64,000 nucleotides of DNA from Drosophila persimilis (taxonomy: Eukaryota; Arthropoda; Insecta; Diptera; Drosophilidae): the NCBI RefSeq assembly GCF_003286085.1, contig NW_020825313.1, positions 2,480,001 to 2,544,000 of the forward strand, given 5' to 3'. Positions 33,096 to 42,509 of this stretch are shown here, in pieces. The position numbers and the translations under genes were made by a program. Under the pieces are notes generated by a model. The model did not search any database and was not told the DNA's origin. It saw only the letters and a program-made list of their open reading frames with translations. How positions within the stretch are numbered: the first letter of the stretch is position 1; the number at the start of each line of letters is the position of its first letter.

Positions 33096-33933
33096 CGGAC
33101 CAATGCAGCATATTCCAGGCAGAAGTTTTTGCCATCGGGAAAGCAGCGGAGGTCGCTCTCCTCACAGAACGAGAACACGATGCGGTCAACCTATTCGTCG
33201 ACAGCCAAGCGGCGATAAGATCCATGCAGTCGTCCGTGGTCAGTTCCAGAAGTGCCTTGGCGAGCAGGGAGGCATTAGACATCCGCAGCAAAGACAAAGA
33301 CAAAGACAGACAAAGACAGTGCGGATCTATTGGGTTCCCAGCCACTAGGGCATCGAAGGAAACGAAGCGGCGGACGTACTAGCTAAGGAAGGCGTCGGGC
33401 TGGAGAATAGGAGAACCGAGAACGTGCCTGTCTCCCTTAGAACGCTGCAATGCGATCTAGAGAAGCAGGCTAGAACACAGACTGATAGCAGGTGGAGCAG
33501 TACCACATCCTGCAGAACCTCGAAGATAATGTGCAAGGAACGCAACGAGAAACTTAGCCACTACCTACTGCACCTACCATGAAAGGACTGTAGATTGCTA
33601 GTGGGAATACTTTCAGGTCACTGTCTGGCTGCTGCACATGCAGCTAAGCTAGGCATCACCAACAGAGACAGTTGTAGGAAATGTGATGAACCTGGGGCTA
33701 TCGAAACCCTGGAACATCTCATCTGCTACTGTCTGGCTCTCTCAAGGGCAAGGAGGAGATACCTGGGCGCCCCAGTGCTGGCTGCATGCTAAAAACACCT
33801 CGATTCTCGGGGACTTTAAAACCACCTAAACACTCCCGCGACACCCCCCCTATCCGGATAACTAAGGGCCAGATTGTCCTATGCGTGGCCCCGCTGAGGG
33901 CCGTCCGGGTTAACCTAACCTAACCTAACCTAT
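33096..33933 (+). mobile_element. RNase H-bearing LINE 3' part (LOA/I-type) with (TAACC)n tail
   Basis: Plus-strand 3' part of a LINE ORF2. The RNase H domain is seen as IFQAEVFAIGKAAEVALL, NLFVDSQAAIRSMQSS and a degenerate IYWVPSH motif, in changing frames. The terminal zinc-like motif CRKCDEPGAIETLEHLICYC follows at 33670-33730. The 3' end is TAACC repeated four times (33911-33930). It is flanked by a 10-bp duplication CCCTCGCCGT (33086-33095 and 33934-33943), so both ends are defined. Broken by frame changes. Probably LOA or I clade; R1 elements lack RNase H. Confidence 0.75.
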
Positions 33934-34371
33934 CCCTCGCCGTGGTCGACGCGTTGGATGTGCAGGGGATAGTGGAGAGTATATTTGTGTTTCGCCGCAG
34001 TCTTGTTTTTAAAGATGTAATTGCCTTTTCTCTCTTTTCCTTTATTTATTTTGTTCTTTGTTGTTCTATTATGTTTACACACAAAACAAATTATTATTTT
34101 TTGTTTTTTCAATTTGTGTTATAGTTTTCACAAAAAAAAAAATTTTTACACTTTTGTTTGGGTTGTTTACACCAAAACACAACGCGTATAATGTTATTAA
34201 GTAATTAATGTAATTGATTACGTTTGGTTAACAATTCCTCAGAAGCGTTAGCTAGCTGAGTTATATTAAACGTTAGGGTTATAATTGTATCAACTCGGTA
34301 GCGGTGGCTTACCGAATAACATGAATGAGAATTAATTGATCAAGGGGGAGCGATACGCTGCGCTTTTCTTA

Positions 34372-35982
34372 CACACATCGGCATAAGTATTTTGACAAAA
34401 ATTATGCACAATATATTCGGTTGTAACTTCTTATTTTTTCAAAGTAGAAACTATATTTATTTATCGTAGATAGGTATTATATTAAGCTATTAACAATATC
34501 TAAAAAAAGTATGATAAGTGGGTTTATTGTGAAATGAAAATTAATTATCCCCAAACAGACGGTGGCATAAGTATTTTGACATTTTATAAAATGTAAAAAA
34601 AAAAAACAAAAACGAATGGAACGAACTAACTTTAAATGATGAATCAGCAAAATATATATCCTCCCTTTGCCTCTATCACCTTTTGCAGACGTATCGGAAC
34701 TGACTCTATTAAGCTGTGGATATAAGCTAGCAGAATTTCTCTCCAGAGTGATTTCACCTCTCAGATTATATTCTCACGGTTCCTTGTAAAATTTGGAGTC
34801 CGGTTTCTTTTTATATAAGACCAGAGATTCTCGATAATGTTTAAGTCTGGGCTCTGGGGCGGCTAGTCCAAAGTATTAACCCCAATGTTCTTCAAGAATT
34901 GGGTAACGACTTTAGCTTTATGACACGGTGCGTTGTCCTGTTTAAAGGTAAAGGACTCCCCAATAAAATTATCTCCAGAGGAGAAAGCGTGATTGTTTAG
35001 CACTTCCAAATATTTGTCTTTATTCATGCTACCATCAACAGGAACTAAATTTCGCGAGCCGTTGTAGGCGACGCATCCATAAAACATTATGGTCCCACCT
35101 CCATGGATCGCTCTTACACATATAGGTGCCACTTTTTTGCGACGTTCTTTTAGGTTTCTTACGGAAACTATTTTTTTTTGAGCCGTGAAACTGAAAAGCA
35201 AAAGAAATTAAAATTATTTGCCGATTCATTTTTTTGCAAACTCAAGGCGCTTTAAATTATTGCGCTGTGGTATTTGCACTATAGCTCTGGTAATATATGT
35301 TAAAAAATCAGTTTCCTTAAGACCTCTACGTATTGTCCGTTCGCTGACATCAAAATTTCCTGTTTCCTTCAAGTCATTGGCAACCGATCGAGGAGTTTTC
35401 AAGACATCCTGCTTAAATTGCCGTAAACTAAAAGTGTCTACCTTGGCAGTTGTCTTTCGTGGTTTGCCACAACGTGTAGCGTTTTAAGCAGTGTTGGTTT
35501 TTTAAAATTTTTTTTTTTTTATAGCAGTTTGTCTGACGTGAAATATACTATAATCTACTGATATTTTGCACTGAAATACCAGAGTTGAACTTCACTATTA
35601 TTTCATTTTTAAGAGATTCACTGAATTCCTTTCGGTTACTCATATTTCACAAATTATTGAACGAAGACAATTTTTATCAGCATTTACAATCTCTAAACTG
35701 AGATAATCCGTAATAATGGTTTCGCTTTCTATCAACAGCAGATCAATGCAAATTAATTGAAGCTCTGACAAAATACTTTTGTCCAGCCAAGATCAGATTA
35801 CGAATGAGAATAAGAAGCATATTAAACGCAAAATGCAACTACGAAGATAATTTGCAATATACTTTATGCATTCATGTAGTTAGCGGTAAATCAGATAAGA
35901 GAGCTGTAACACGTAGCAATTCGTCAAAATTCAACGCTAAACGTTGCGTAGAGCTTTGTCAAAATACTTATGCCGACGTGTG
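34372..35982 (-). mobile_element. Tc1-like transposon with IR/DR ends
   Basis: A 1611-bp element with TA on both sides (34370-34371 and 35983-35984). Outer termini: CACACATCGGCATAAGTATT and the inverted CACACGTCGGCATAAGTATT. The core GGCATAAGTATTTTGACA is repeated about 190 bp further in (34563-34581 and, more diverged, 35763-35785), giving the inverted-repeat/direct-repeat layout known from Sleeping Beauty, Bari and Paris-type elements. Between the repeats the arms are not similar. It carries a broken transposase on the minus strand. Confidence 0.85.
34660..35643 (-). pseudogene. Tc1-like DD34E transposase, broken
   Basis: It starts MSNRKEFSESLKNEIIVKFN (35643, minus strand). The HTH region has VSERTIRRGLKETDFL and RSVANDLKETGNF. 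The catalytic part in 34863-35201 has IHGGGTIMFYGCVAYNGSRN, FKQDNAPCHKAKVVTQFLKN, then SPDLNIIENLWSYIKRN. The spacing from the Asp in QDNAPC to the Glu in NIIENLW is 34 residues. The segment with the first catalytic Asp is missing between about 35205 and 35230, a stop stands before PPQSPDLN, and frames change around 35480-35600. Inactive. Confidence 0.75.
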
Positions 35983-36088
35983 TATGTTTTGCGTGTTTTT
36001 TCATTTTGTAATGAAACAAATAGATTGAAATTGAGATTTATCGTGTGAACCGCTGTTATGACTGTTGTTGTTTTCTCAAGGCTGCCTC

Positions 36089-37023
36089 CTAGTTTTCCGG
36101 CATGGTTTGAACCTGTCGGACATTGTTGGTCTGTTTATTGTTGTTACTGTTATAGATACTACCGTTTTGATGGTTGTTTCCTCTATAAGTTCCACGTCCC
36201 CTTCCGTAGTTGTTGTATTTATTCTGGCTATTATTTCGGTAATAATTGTTTCTATTATTATTATTACCACGACCATTGCCTCTACCGCGGTAATAGCCTC
36301 TATTATAATTGCCTCTTTGTGAGTACAAAATGGAACTTGCATTTCCCGTCATCTCACTGCTGCAATGTATATACTTAGAGACGGCTTCATTCATGGTTCT
36401 GAATGTACCTGCCTCTAGTATTGTTTTCAACTTGTAATGCTCACAATTTTTGGTCACGATGCCAATTGCTTCCTCAGTGCTGAAATTATCAGCATGCTCT
36501 GTTGGCAATCCCTCATCGATATACGAAGATTCGAGTAACTTTCGTAAACTGTCGATTTCATTGGTAAATTGAGTGGCTGTTTTGCCTTTTTGATATACAT
36601 TTGCCATTTTTGCTTTTACAACGTCGGATGTTTCACCGACAATTGTGTCTTGCAATTTATTTATTACTGCAATAATCGTTGTCTCGTTTTTAACTTTATA
36701 GAGGGTTGAGCCAATTATTTTAGACTTTATTACCTCTATTGCTATGGCTTCATATGAGCCTTTTGTCATATCAACCAAGTTTATTGCCGTTATGAATCTT
36801 TGTAAATGGTGTTTTTTCATCAAATTCTGTATGCAAAGATGTTAGCCTTTTTTTGATTATTTAGATGAAGAGTTACTATTTCGTTGTACTTTGTAATGAG
36901 GATTTCAGAATGTTTTACTATTGTACGCGTTGTGATAGGCACACTTTTATTTAAGCATTTGTATGATTTGTCAAATTCGGTTCTATTGTTTGAAATTTTG
37001 CTTACTATCTTTTTCCATTCCAT
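36089..37023 (-). pseudogene. mdg1/412-type gag part
   Basis: Gag-like sequence with EWKKIVSKISNNRTEFDKSY, then GSYEAIAIEVIKSKIIGSTL and TNEIDSLRKLLESSYIDEGL. It ends in a long Arg/Gly/Asn tract (RGYYRGRGNGRGNNNNRNNY), an RGG-like nucleic-acid-binding tail used instead of zinc knuckles in this group. Fossil. Confidence 0.7.
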
Positions 37024-37092
37024 AGATATTCGGATCTACTTTATTATTATTAATTAGCATTTATTTTTTTTTTTTTTTTTAATAGTCTTCAT

Positions 37093-37293
37093 TTATATAT
37101 TCTGGGTGTATCTTTTCTTAAGATGATTGTTATGCATTGTATAAAGTTTAAGAACAAGCATTACCGAAATTAAAATGATTATTATTAATAACTGAGTCCA
37201 TAGACGTCCTATGTCCTCGGTATGATCAACAACTTCAACTTTATTAACGACATTGGCCGTTGGATTTTCAACTTTAGACTCTGTTTTACCCAT
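37093..37293 (-). pseudogene. Small single-pass membrane protein frame of the mdg1/412-type element
   Basis: 66 codons: MGKTESKVENPTANVVNKVE then a hydrophobic stretch LLIIIILISVMLVLKLYTMH and a basic tail. From memory, 412-group elements carry a similar short upstream frame that starts MGN/MGK and has one membrane span. Its Gly2 suggests N-myristoylation. It lies between the leader and gag, as in 412. Its role is unknown. Confidence 0.6.
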
Positions 37294-38148
37294 GATTAAT
37301 TATTGGGTTTTTCTTCTATTGTCAAAATAATCTTTTTTTTTTCGAGTAAATTATTAAGTGGATTTGGATAACATTTTGTTGCCTCATCGGGCAATGCAAT
37401 TATTGCTCAATGGCACATTTTACTTTTTTGATTATTTATATATATAAGTAAAACTAAATATTATTATATGCTGCTGTCGTGTTGTCTTCTTTGCGTTTCA
37501 TTCGGAGGTGCAAGAGGCAGCCTATATGCCACTCGCACTTTATTCCTGCGCTGGCGCAAGAGGCGGTCCTATGCCTTTCGCACTTTATTCCTGGCCCAGC
37601 TTGGCGCGCTGGGCGGGGCCGGTGCTGGTCATCGCACAGGCCTTATGTTGGACGCTCTTTGCAGCGCTGTCGGTTTTTTCAGGGCTTTGGCCCTGTTCCA
37701 AAGCAGCCGACGTTACAGAACGGGCCTCTGCAATCGGCCGGGCACTTCTTTTTAAATTTTGGTAGTTCTTTTTTTGGGTGGAGGAGAAGTTTTAGTTTTG
37801 TCGCATATTGATTGGATACTTGAGTGAGAGGGGGTGGAGCTCTTTTTCTGTCGTTTTTGGTCTTGTTGCCAAGACTCTATATGATCTATTTTGTCATATA
37901 TCTCGCTGGCCGTCTCCCAACGTGGTGGTTCGTTTGGTGGCTAGTAACTTTAAAAGTTGGGCTTTTTCTCTTCTTTGTCTTACTTTTATTCCACTGCGTT
38001 TTTTATTTTTGAGCCCACTCATCCTCTACTCACTCAGTATTTAAATACTCCTTTTTTTTTTTTGTCCAGTGCCTTAGTTTCATTGTTTTGTTTTTTTTTT
38101 TTGAACACTTATGTGCCTTGAGCTTTTAGCTCTCAGTCACGGTCGACA

Positions 38149-38585
38149 TGTAAAGAGTTTTATTTAAAGTGAATTTTTATTGGAATATTTTTGAGTCTTA
38201 GCCTAGGGTACAATTTTTCTTATGTTTATCGGAGAGCGGGAGTTCTCCCATGCATCTTATGAAGAGAGTACCACTGTAGTAGTGCGAGTGGTCACTGCCT
38301 GAGTCTATATTAATGCATGATCAGCATTAAGTGGATTATTGAAAGAGCCCCTTAGCCTCAGTATGAGTGCGTTGGGGTTCTGCCTGTGTTTTAGGGAAAA
38401 GATTGATCAGCAGTTTGGGCAGCTAGCTGATCCGCGCTCAAGAGGCAGATCATGTTGCTGTTCAGATGGAATGTGTAACATAAACAATAGTTGTTTATGT
38501 CACTGCGTTTATATACGCGCTTATATATGAGTTTATATATATAACAGAGTATTAAATACATATGTACATGCATGGGTTCGCTACA
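38149..38585 (-). repeat. LTR of the mdg1/412-type fossil
   Basis: It begins TGTAGCG and ends TTTACA in the minus sense, immediately followed by the tRNA-Arg-like primer-binding site at 38135-38150. The internal leader 37300-38135 includes a short repeated phrase, CGCACTTTATTCCTG, near 37535 and 37577. Only one LTR is present, so age cannot be estimated from a pair. Confidence 0.7.
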
Positions 38586-38749
38586 GTAATGATTCGTTAA
38601 ATGTATATCATGATAACGTTAAGTGTGCATTTACAAACATTGTAAATATTCCTGAAAACATGAACGATGAATGGGAAGTATAAATAAATAAATGTATAAA
38701 AAGCAGGCCTGGGAATACCTCAATCGTATCTGAAGAAACAACAGAATTC

Positions 38750-39016
38750 GGTATTAGCTTAGTAAATGGAGAAACATTTCGATATGAAAGTGACTCAATA
38801 GAGTCTGAACAGTTTCAAAATGGGTTGATTTTTGTTTACACTGACATTATCAAACCAAGATGTGTTGGAAATATAAGACCTCGATGTCTTCGAGTATTAC
38901 ATTATAATGGAAAAGATCAACTTATACAATTCAACAGTATTGAATATTATCCCATTGAAATATGGTCTCCAAAAGAAATTTCGATCTTAATTACCGATTC
39001 CAAAGGGTCAATTTAA
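38750..39016 (+). pseudogene. Polinton penton-like (PX) part
   Basis: C-terminal part of a single-jelly-roll minor capsid protein: FQNGLIFVYTDIIKPRCVGN, RPRCLRVLHYNGKDQLIQFN and EIWSPKEISILITDSKGS. The IFVYTDIIKP...GN phrase is typical of Polinton penton proteins that sit at capsid vertices. The N-terminal part is not seen. Fossil. Confidence 0.6.
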
Positions 39017-39084
39017 AAAACGAAAAGAAATGCTATAAATAATACTGTAAATATGGAAATTTATTCAGAGTAGAAATAACCACC

Positions 39085-39291
39085 ATGACGAAATCTTATC
39101 AACAATATTATTTAAATCAGTGTGGAGGAGGTTTGAATCATATAGGAAGTTTTTATGTTTCACCCAGAGTTATCCAACAAGGTAGAGGAATTGGGAATTT
39201 TTTTAGTGGTCTTTTTAATTACATAAAACCACTATTCCTTTCGGGATTAACACTATTAAAAACTAAGCTTCTGAGACTGAAAAGGCAGTAA
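39085..39291 (+). pseudogene. Polinton minor structural protein-like frame
   Basis: 68 codons, YYLNQCGGGLNHIGSFYVSP then QQGRGIGNFFSGLFNYIKPL. The Gly-rich start with GRGIGNFF and an amphipathic helix resembles the short protein encoded next to the capsid gene in Polintons, compared by others to adenovirus pVI. A Lys/Arg-rich region (RRSRKKLSHLSSKEGSKHTQ) follows downstream. Fossil part. Confidence 0.5.
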
Positions 39292-39655
39292 TAAATGAGG
39301 TCGAAAACCTTTAAAAACCATTATCCAAGAACAAAGTAAAATTGCTTTGCAAAACCTGTCAAATAAAGCCATTAATAAGTTAACCCGATTCCAAAATGGG
39401 GCAGGTAAAAAGAATAAAAAGAGAAGGTCTAGGAAAAAACTATCTCATTTGTCATCTAAAGAAGGAAGCAAACATACGCAGTCGAGACCCCAAAAAAAAA
39501 TCAACAAAGAAATTAACTATAAGAGACATTTTTTCTAAATAAAAATGACCACCCATATTGAATGTATGAAAAGCGAATTGGATCTCTTTTAGCCACACCC
39601 TACAAAAAGCTCTATTCTGAGAACAGAAGAAGTTTCATATAACCCCATAGCTTCG

Positions 39656-41092
39656 TTGGACAGTGCTTCTTCAATAGAATTCGTTTGCTTAGGAAATGGG
39701 GAAACATATCGAGACCTATCAAGTGTTTACTTAAGACTTGTTGTGCAACTAAGAAGAAGTGATAATACCAACATGGAAGGAAACGATGTTGGAGTAGTGA
39801 ATAATATTTTGCATTCAATGTTTAGAAGTTCGTCCGTATATTTAAATAATATTTTGGTTTCTCAGAGTGATAATAACTATCATTATATTTTAAACTATGG
39901 TAGTGAGGCCAGTGAAAGTCACTTAGCCACTCAAGGTTATTATCCTAATTATGGTAAATTATTATCTGGTAGATACGTTAACACCGATGGATCCATTATG
40001 CTCAAAAATATTTTTCAAAACAGTAATAAGGTTGAACTATTCGGAAAAGTTCATGGAGATATATTTAATCAACAAAAACTGCTTATAAATAATGTAGATT
40101 TGAGGATTACTTTTAACATTGAAAAAACAGCATTTTATTTAATGGAATCTGAAACTGAATCAAATCTTAAAATATTGGAGGCACAACTATTCATGAACCA
40201 CATAACTATTAATCCGAGCATTTTAATGGCTCATCATCATGTTTTACAAACTAAAAATGCCATTTATCCATACAGCAAAGTTCAAGTAAAATCATTTACA
40301 ATATATCCAGGAAATAATACATTATCAATTGACAATGCAGTTATTGGACAGCTTCCCAATTTTTTGGCTTTTTGCATGGTAAAAAACAAATCATATTCTG
40401 GAAATCGGGCATTAAACCCCTTCAATTTTGATAATTTTAAAACTCAACGCTATAATCTATTGGTTAATGGAGTTCAAGTACCATCGCAGGCACTTGAGTT
40501 TGATTTCTCGAACTCTGAAAATGCTCAAAGCTCTAGAGGATATAATATGCTATTCAGATCAAGTGGAATAAAACATTATGATCGAGGCTTACAAATTAAA
40601 CAGGAAATGTTTGATAAAAATAGTTTTATATTAGCATTTGACCTAACTGCAGACCATCACAATTCAACTGTATGCTCAAATTTAATATCACAAGGAGCCA
40701 TCCGAATTGAAGGACTATTTTCGGAGCCTTTTACAGAAGCAGTTACTTGTCTGGTATACTGTGAATATGACTCAATAATTGATATTGATAAACATAGATT
40801 CATCGATTGCAAATCGATAAGTTGCTTTACAAGCATTCAAAAACAAAAACAATATCCTCAAAATAAAGAATTTTTAAAAATATTAAGGAAAAATTCAACA
40901 AAGTTTACATTTAATAAACAACCACTGCAAGGTTATTTTTCAAATACATGCGGTCATTACTGTATCCTATATGGAAAATTTAAAAGCAGCAAAAAAACAT
41001 TAAATTGTTTTTTAAAACAATTTAAGAAAAATGATTTTAACTATAATGATAAGTTAATAATACAAATGTTTAAGAAAATTCGTTTAAAATAA
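39656..41092 (+). pseudogene. Polinton major capsid protein with protease-like tail
   Basis: A 478-codon frame. Residues 1 to about 385 match the double-jelly-roll major capsid protein of Polintons: GNGETYRDLSSVYLRLVVQL, NNILHSMFRSSSVYLNN, NYHYILNYGSEASESH, AQLFMNHITINPSILMAHHH and SQGAIRIEGLFSEPFTEAVT. The last about 60 residues (QPLQGYFSNTCGHYCILYG) carry the Cys and surroundings of the adenovirus-like maturation protease. The combination in one frame is seen directly. A capsid frame this long suggests modest age. Treated as a fossil. Confidence 0.75.
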
Positions 41093-41155
41093 AACACAAT
41101 ATTATTTCAGAGACATTTAAGATGTTTATTGATTTTTTGAGCTGGGATATATTCT

Positions 41156-41395
41156 TTAATTTAAGTCATAGTACCTTAAAATTAGGTCTATAGCTTCTGC
41201 TTTCTTATTTGGTAGGGTATGACACAGGCATGTGTCACGTCCGTCCGTTGCACTGTCATCAATCCAGGGGCATAGCTTATAATGAAAGCCAAACTTGGAG
41301 TACTGAAGCTCCTTTTCCTCCAGATCCTCCAAAATGCTCATCAAATTTTCACGAATTCGTACGTGCTCCTCGAAGATCATCTCCTCGAATTGCAT
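41156..41395 (-). CDS. Small unrecognised gene with TATA/Inr promoter
   Basis: 79 residues, MQFEEMIFEEHVRIRENLMS, then ILEDLEEKELQYSKFGFHYK, then LCPWIDDSATDGRDTCLCHT. The N-terminal half is acidic and probably helical; the C-terminal half holds three Cys and a His (CPW, CLCH) that could bind metal. A TATAAA box at 41480-41485 and a TCAGTC initiator at 41451-41456 lie upstream at the standard 31-base spacing. It runs toward the capsid gene, leaving only about 60 bases between their 3' ends, so it may be an accessory gene of the Polinton. No homologue recognised. Confidence 0.55.
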   Translation of the reverse strand: MQFEEMIFEEHVRIRENLMSILEDLEEKELQYSKFGFHYKLCPWIDDSATDGRDTCLCHTLPNKKAEAIDLILRYYDLN

Positions 41396-41450
41396 TTAAA
41401 AAAGTTGTATTTGTTTGGCATGCATCTTGCAGCTGACTTCTTAAATCTAT

Positions 41451-41485
41451 GACTGATAATGATTCAAAGAGCAGGACTCTTTATA
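41451..41485 (-). promoter_or_regulatory. TATA box and initiator of the 41395 gene
   Basis: On the minus strand, GATATAAAGAG is followed 31 bases later (first T of TATA to the initiator A) by ATCAGTCATAG, close to the fly initiator consensus TCAGTY. The predicted start lies about 59 bases upstream of the ATG at 41395. Confidence 0.55.
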
Positions 41486-41675
41486 TCCATGTCTTTGCTC
41501 TGTTACCCTTATATTTTTCTTTACCTATGTATTGGAAATGATCAGTACTATATCTAGTCACCTCTTTTTATACCCGATACTCAAAATGAGTATTGGGGTA
41601 TATTAGATTTGTGGTAAAAGTGGATGTGTGTAACATCCAGAAGGAATCGTTTCCGACCCCATAAAGTATATATAT

Positions 41676-42509
41676 TGTGATGGACCTATTTCAGGCTGAG
41701 GTAAGCTCAGTCACGTCCAGGGGTCTGTTCACAAGAAATTTGTAGAAATGTGTTGGAACCTTAAGGGCGGCGTCAGAGGGCGACCTGTCGTAGAGAGGTG
41801 GATCGGGGCTCGGGCGGGCGTTGCTAGCGTTTTGTATATGAAACGACCGTGTGGACTCGGGGTGGGGCGACGTCGGTGCCTCGGCTGATTGGGGTGAACT
41901 TACGCAATCGGGTGTTTTTACTGTGCAAATTTGACACTTTATTGTATTTCTTAGCGGTTTAAGTGACTTATTTTTAATTGGGCGCCGATGTCTTCTGGTG
42001 GATTCCGGGTACCGCGTCTGTACTCCGGACTGGGTCTCTGCGTAAGTTTTGGTACAACGACCGTACTGCGAGCCGGATCTCGGCGTAAGTTGCTTTCTGG
42101 TTTTCAGTCGGCGTCTATTTATACGCCAATGGGCGCTGTGTCAGCGGGTTCAGAAGTGCACTTCCGCGTCGGGGTGCACTTCGCCGTTCTGGCGATCGCG
42201 GGTTGACCTAGTTCTGTCTCTTCGTGTTTTTGGCGAGCTGGCGGGTTTGCCGTTGGGGGCTTGTCGTGGGCTTCCGCGGTGTCATCGTTTTGTAGCCGAT
42301 GAACCCGGAAGACTGCGCCTGGCCGGTTGCTTGGTCTGGAGCGGTGGAAGTCAGCGTGACCTGGTGTGTTTGGTCAGCGTTATGAAGGCGGCGCGTGTCA
42401 ATCGGTGGCACTGTGTGGAGGGGGGGTGTTCGTGTAGTAAATCACTTTAGGCAAGGTGTTGTAATTTAGTAGCCCGGTTTTTATAGGGCGTTGGGAGAGG
42501 CGTTATAGC
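41676..42509 (-). repeat. 3' LTR of the 6.3-kb Ty3/gypsy element
   Basis: 834 bp, same length as its partner at 47100-47933, about 1% different. It ends (minus sense) GGTCCATCACAA. It is followed at its 5' side by the integrase region. Confidence 0.85.

Larger units (their letters stand above)
28804..34360 (-). mobile_element. Gypsy-type (errantivirus) fossil with two LINEs inside
   Basis: Minus-strand Ty3/gypsy element closest, from memory, to Drosophila gypsy itself. From right to left the parts are possible 5' LTR material (about 32826-34360, minus a LINE), a primer-binding-like TGGTGCCAGAAC (complement of 32814-32825), gag (about 31647-32787), pol (about 28949-31000) and possibly an env scrap (28780-28948). 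It is broken in many places. LINEs inserted at 31199-31650 and 33096-33933. The right boundary is unresolved because the Tc1 element begins at 34372. It looks old; no LTR pair is available for dating. Confidence 0.7.
36004..38585 (-). mobile_element. mdg1/412-type Ty3/gypsy fossil, 5' part
   Basis: Minus-strand element. LTR at 38149-38585 (437 bp, starts TGTAGCGAACCCATGCATG, ends CTTTACA), then a primer-binding-like TGTCGACCGTGACTG that fits the tRNA-Arg site used by 412/mdg1. A long leader, a small membrane-protein frame and gag follow. Pol and the second LTR are not seen. The LTR length is close to that of mdg1 (about 440 bp, from memory). Incomplete fossil; it ends next to the Tc1 element. 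Confidence 0.75.
38600..41092 (+). mobile_element. Polinton/Maverick fossil: capsid gene segment
   Basis: Plus-strand block with Polinton morphogenesis genes in their usual order: a penton-like C-terminal part (about 38750-39016), a Gly-rich minor protein (39085-39291), a basic Lys/Arg-rich part (39347-39538), and the double-jelly-roll major capsid protein, whose frame ends in adenovirus-type protease sequence (39656-41092). No polymerase B, integrase or packaging ATPase is seen, so only a segment survives. The element is broken, although its capsid gene is well preserved. Base composition is AT-rich like its surroundings. Terminal repeats were not found; the small genes to the right may or may not belong to it. 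Confidence 0.75.

Noticed and set aside
33911-33930. (CCTAA)n resembling the insect telomere repeat
   Set aside because: Only four units, at the 3' end of a LINE inside a retroelement; not a telomere or chromosome end.
37468-38044. Frames of up to 110 codons downstream of the mdg1/412-type membrane frame
   Set aside because: They fall in the element's untranslated leader on the non-coding strand and show no domain.
41988-42450. Frames of 72-133 codons repeated at 47412-47910
   Set aside because: They lie in the two LTR copies; long only because of GC content, with no recognisable protein.
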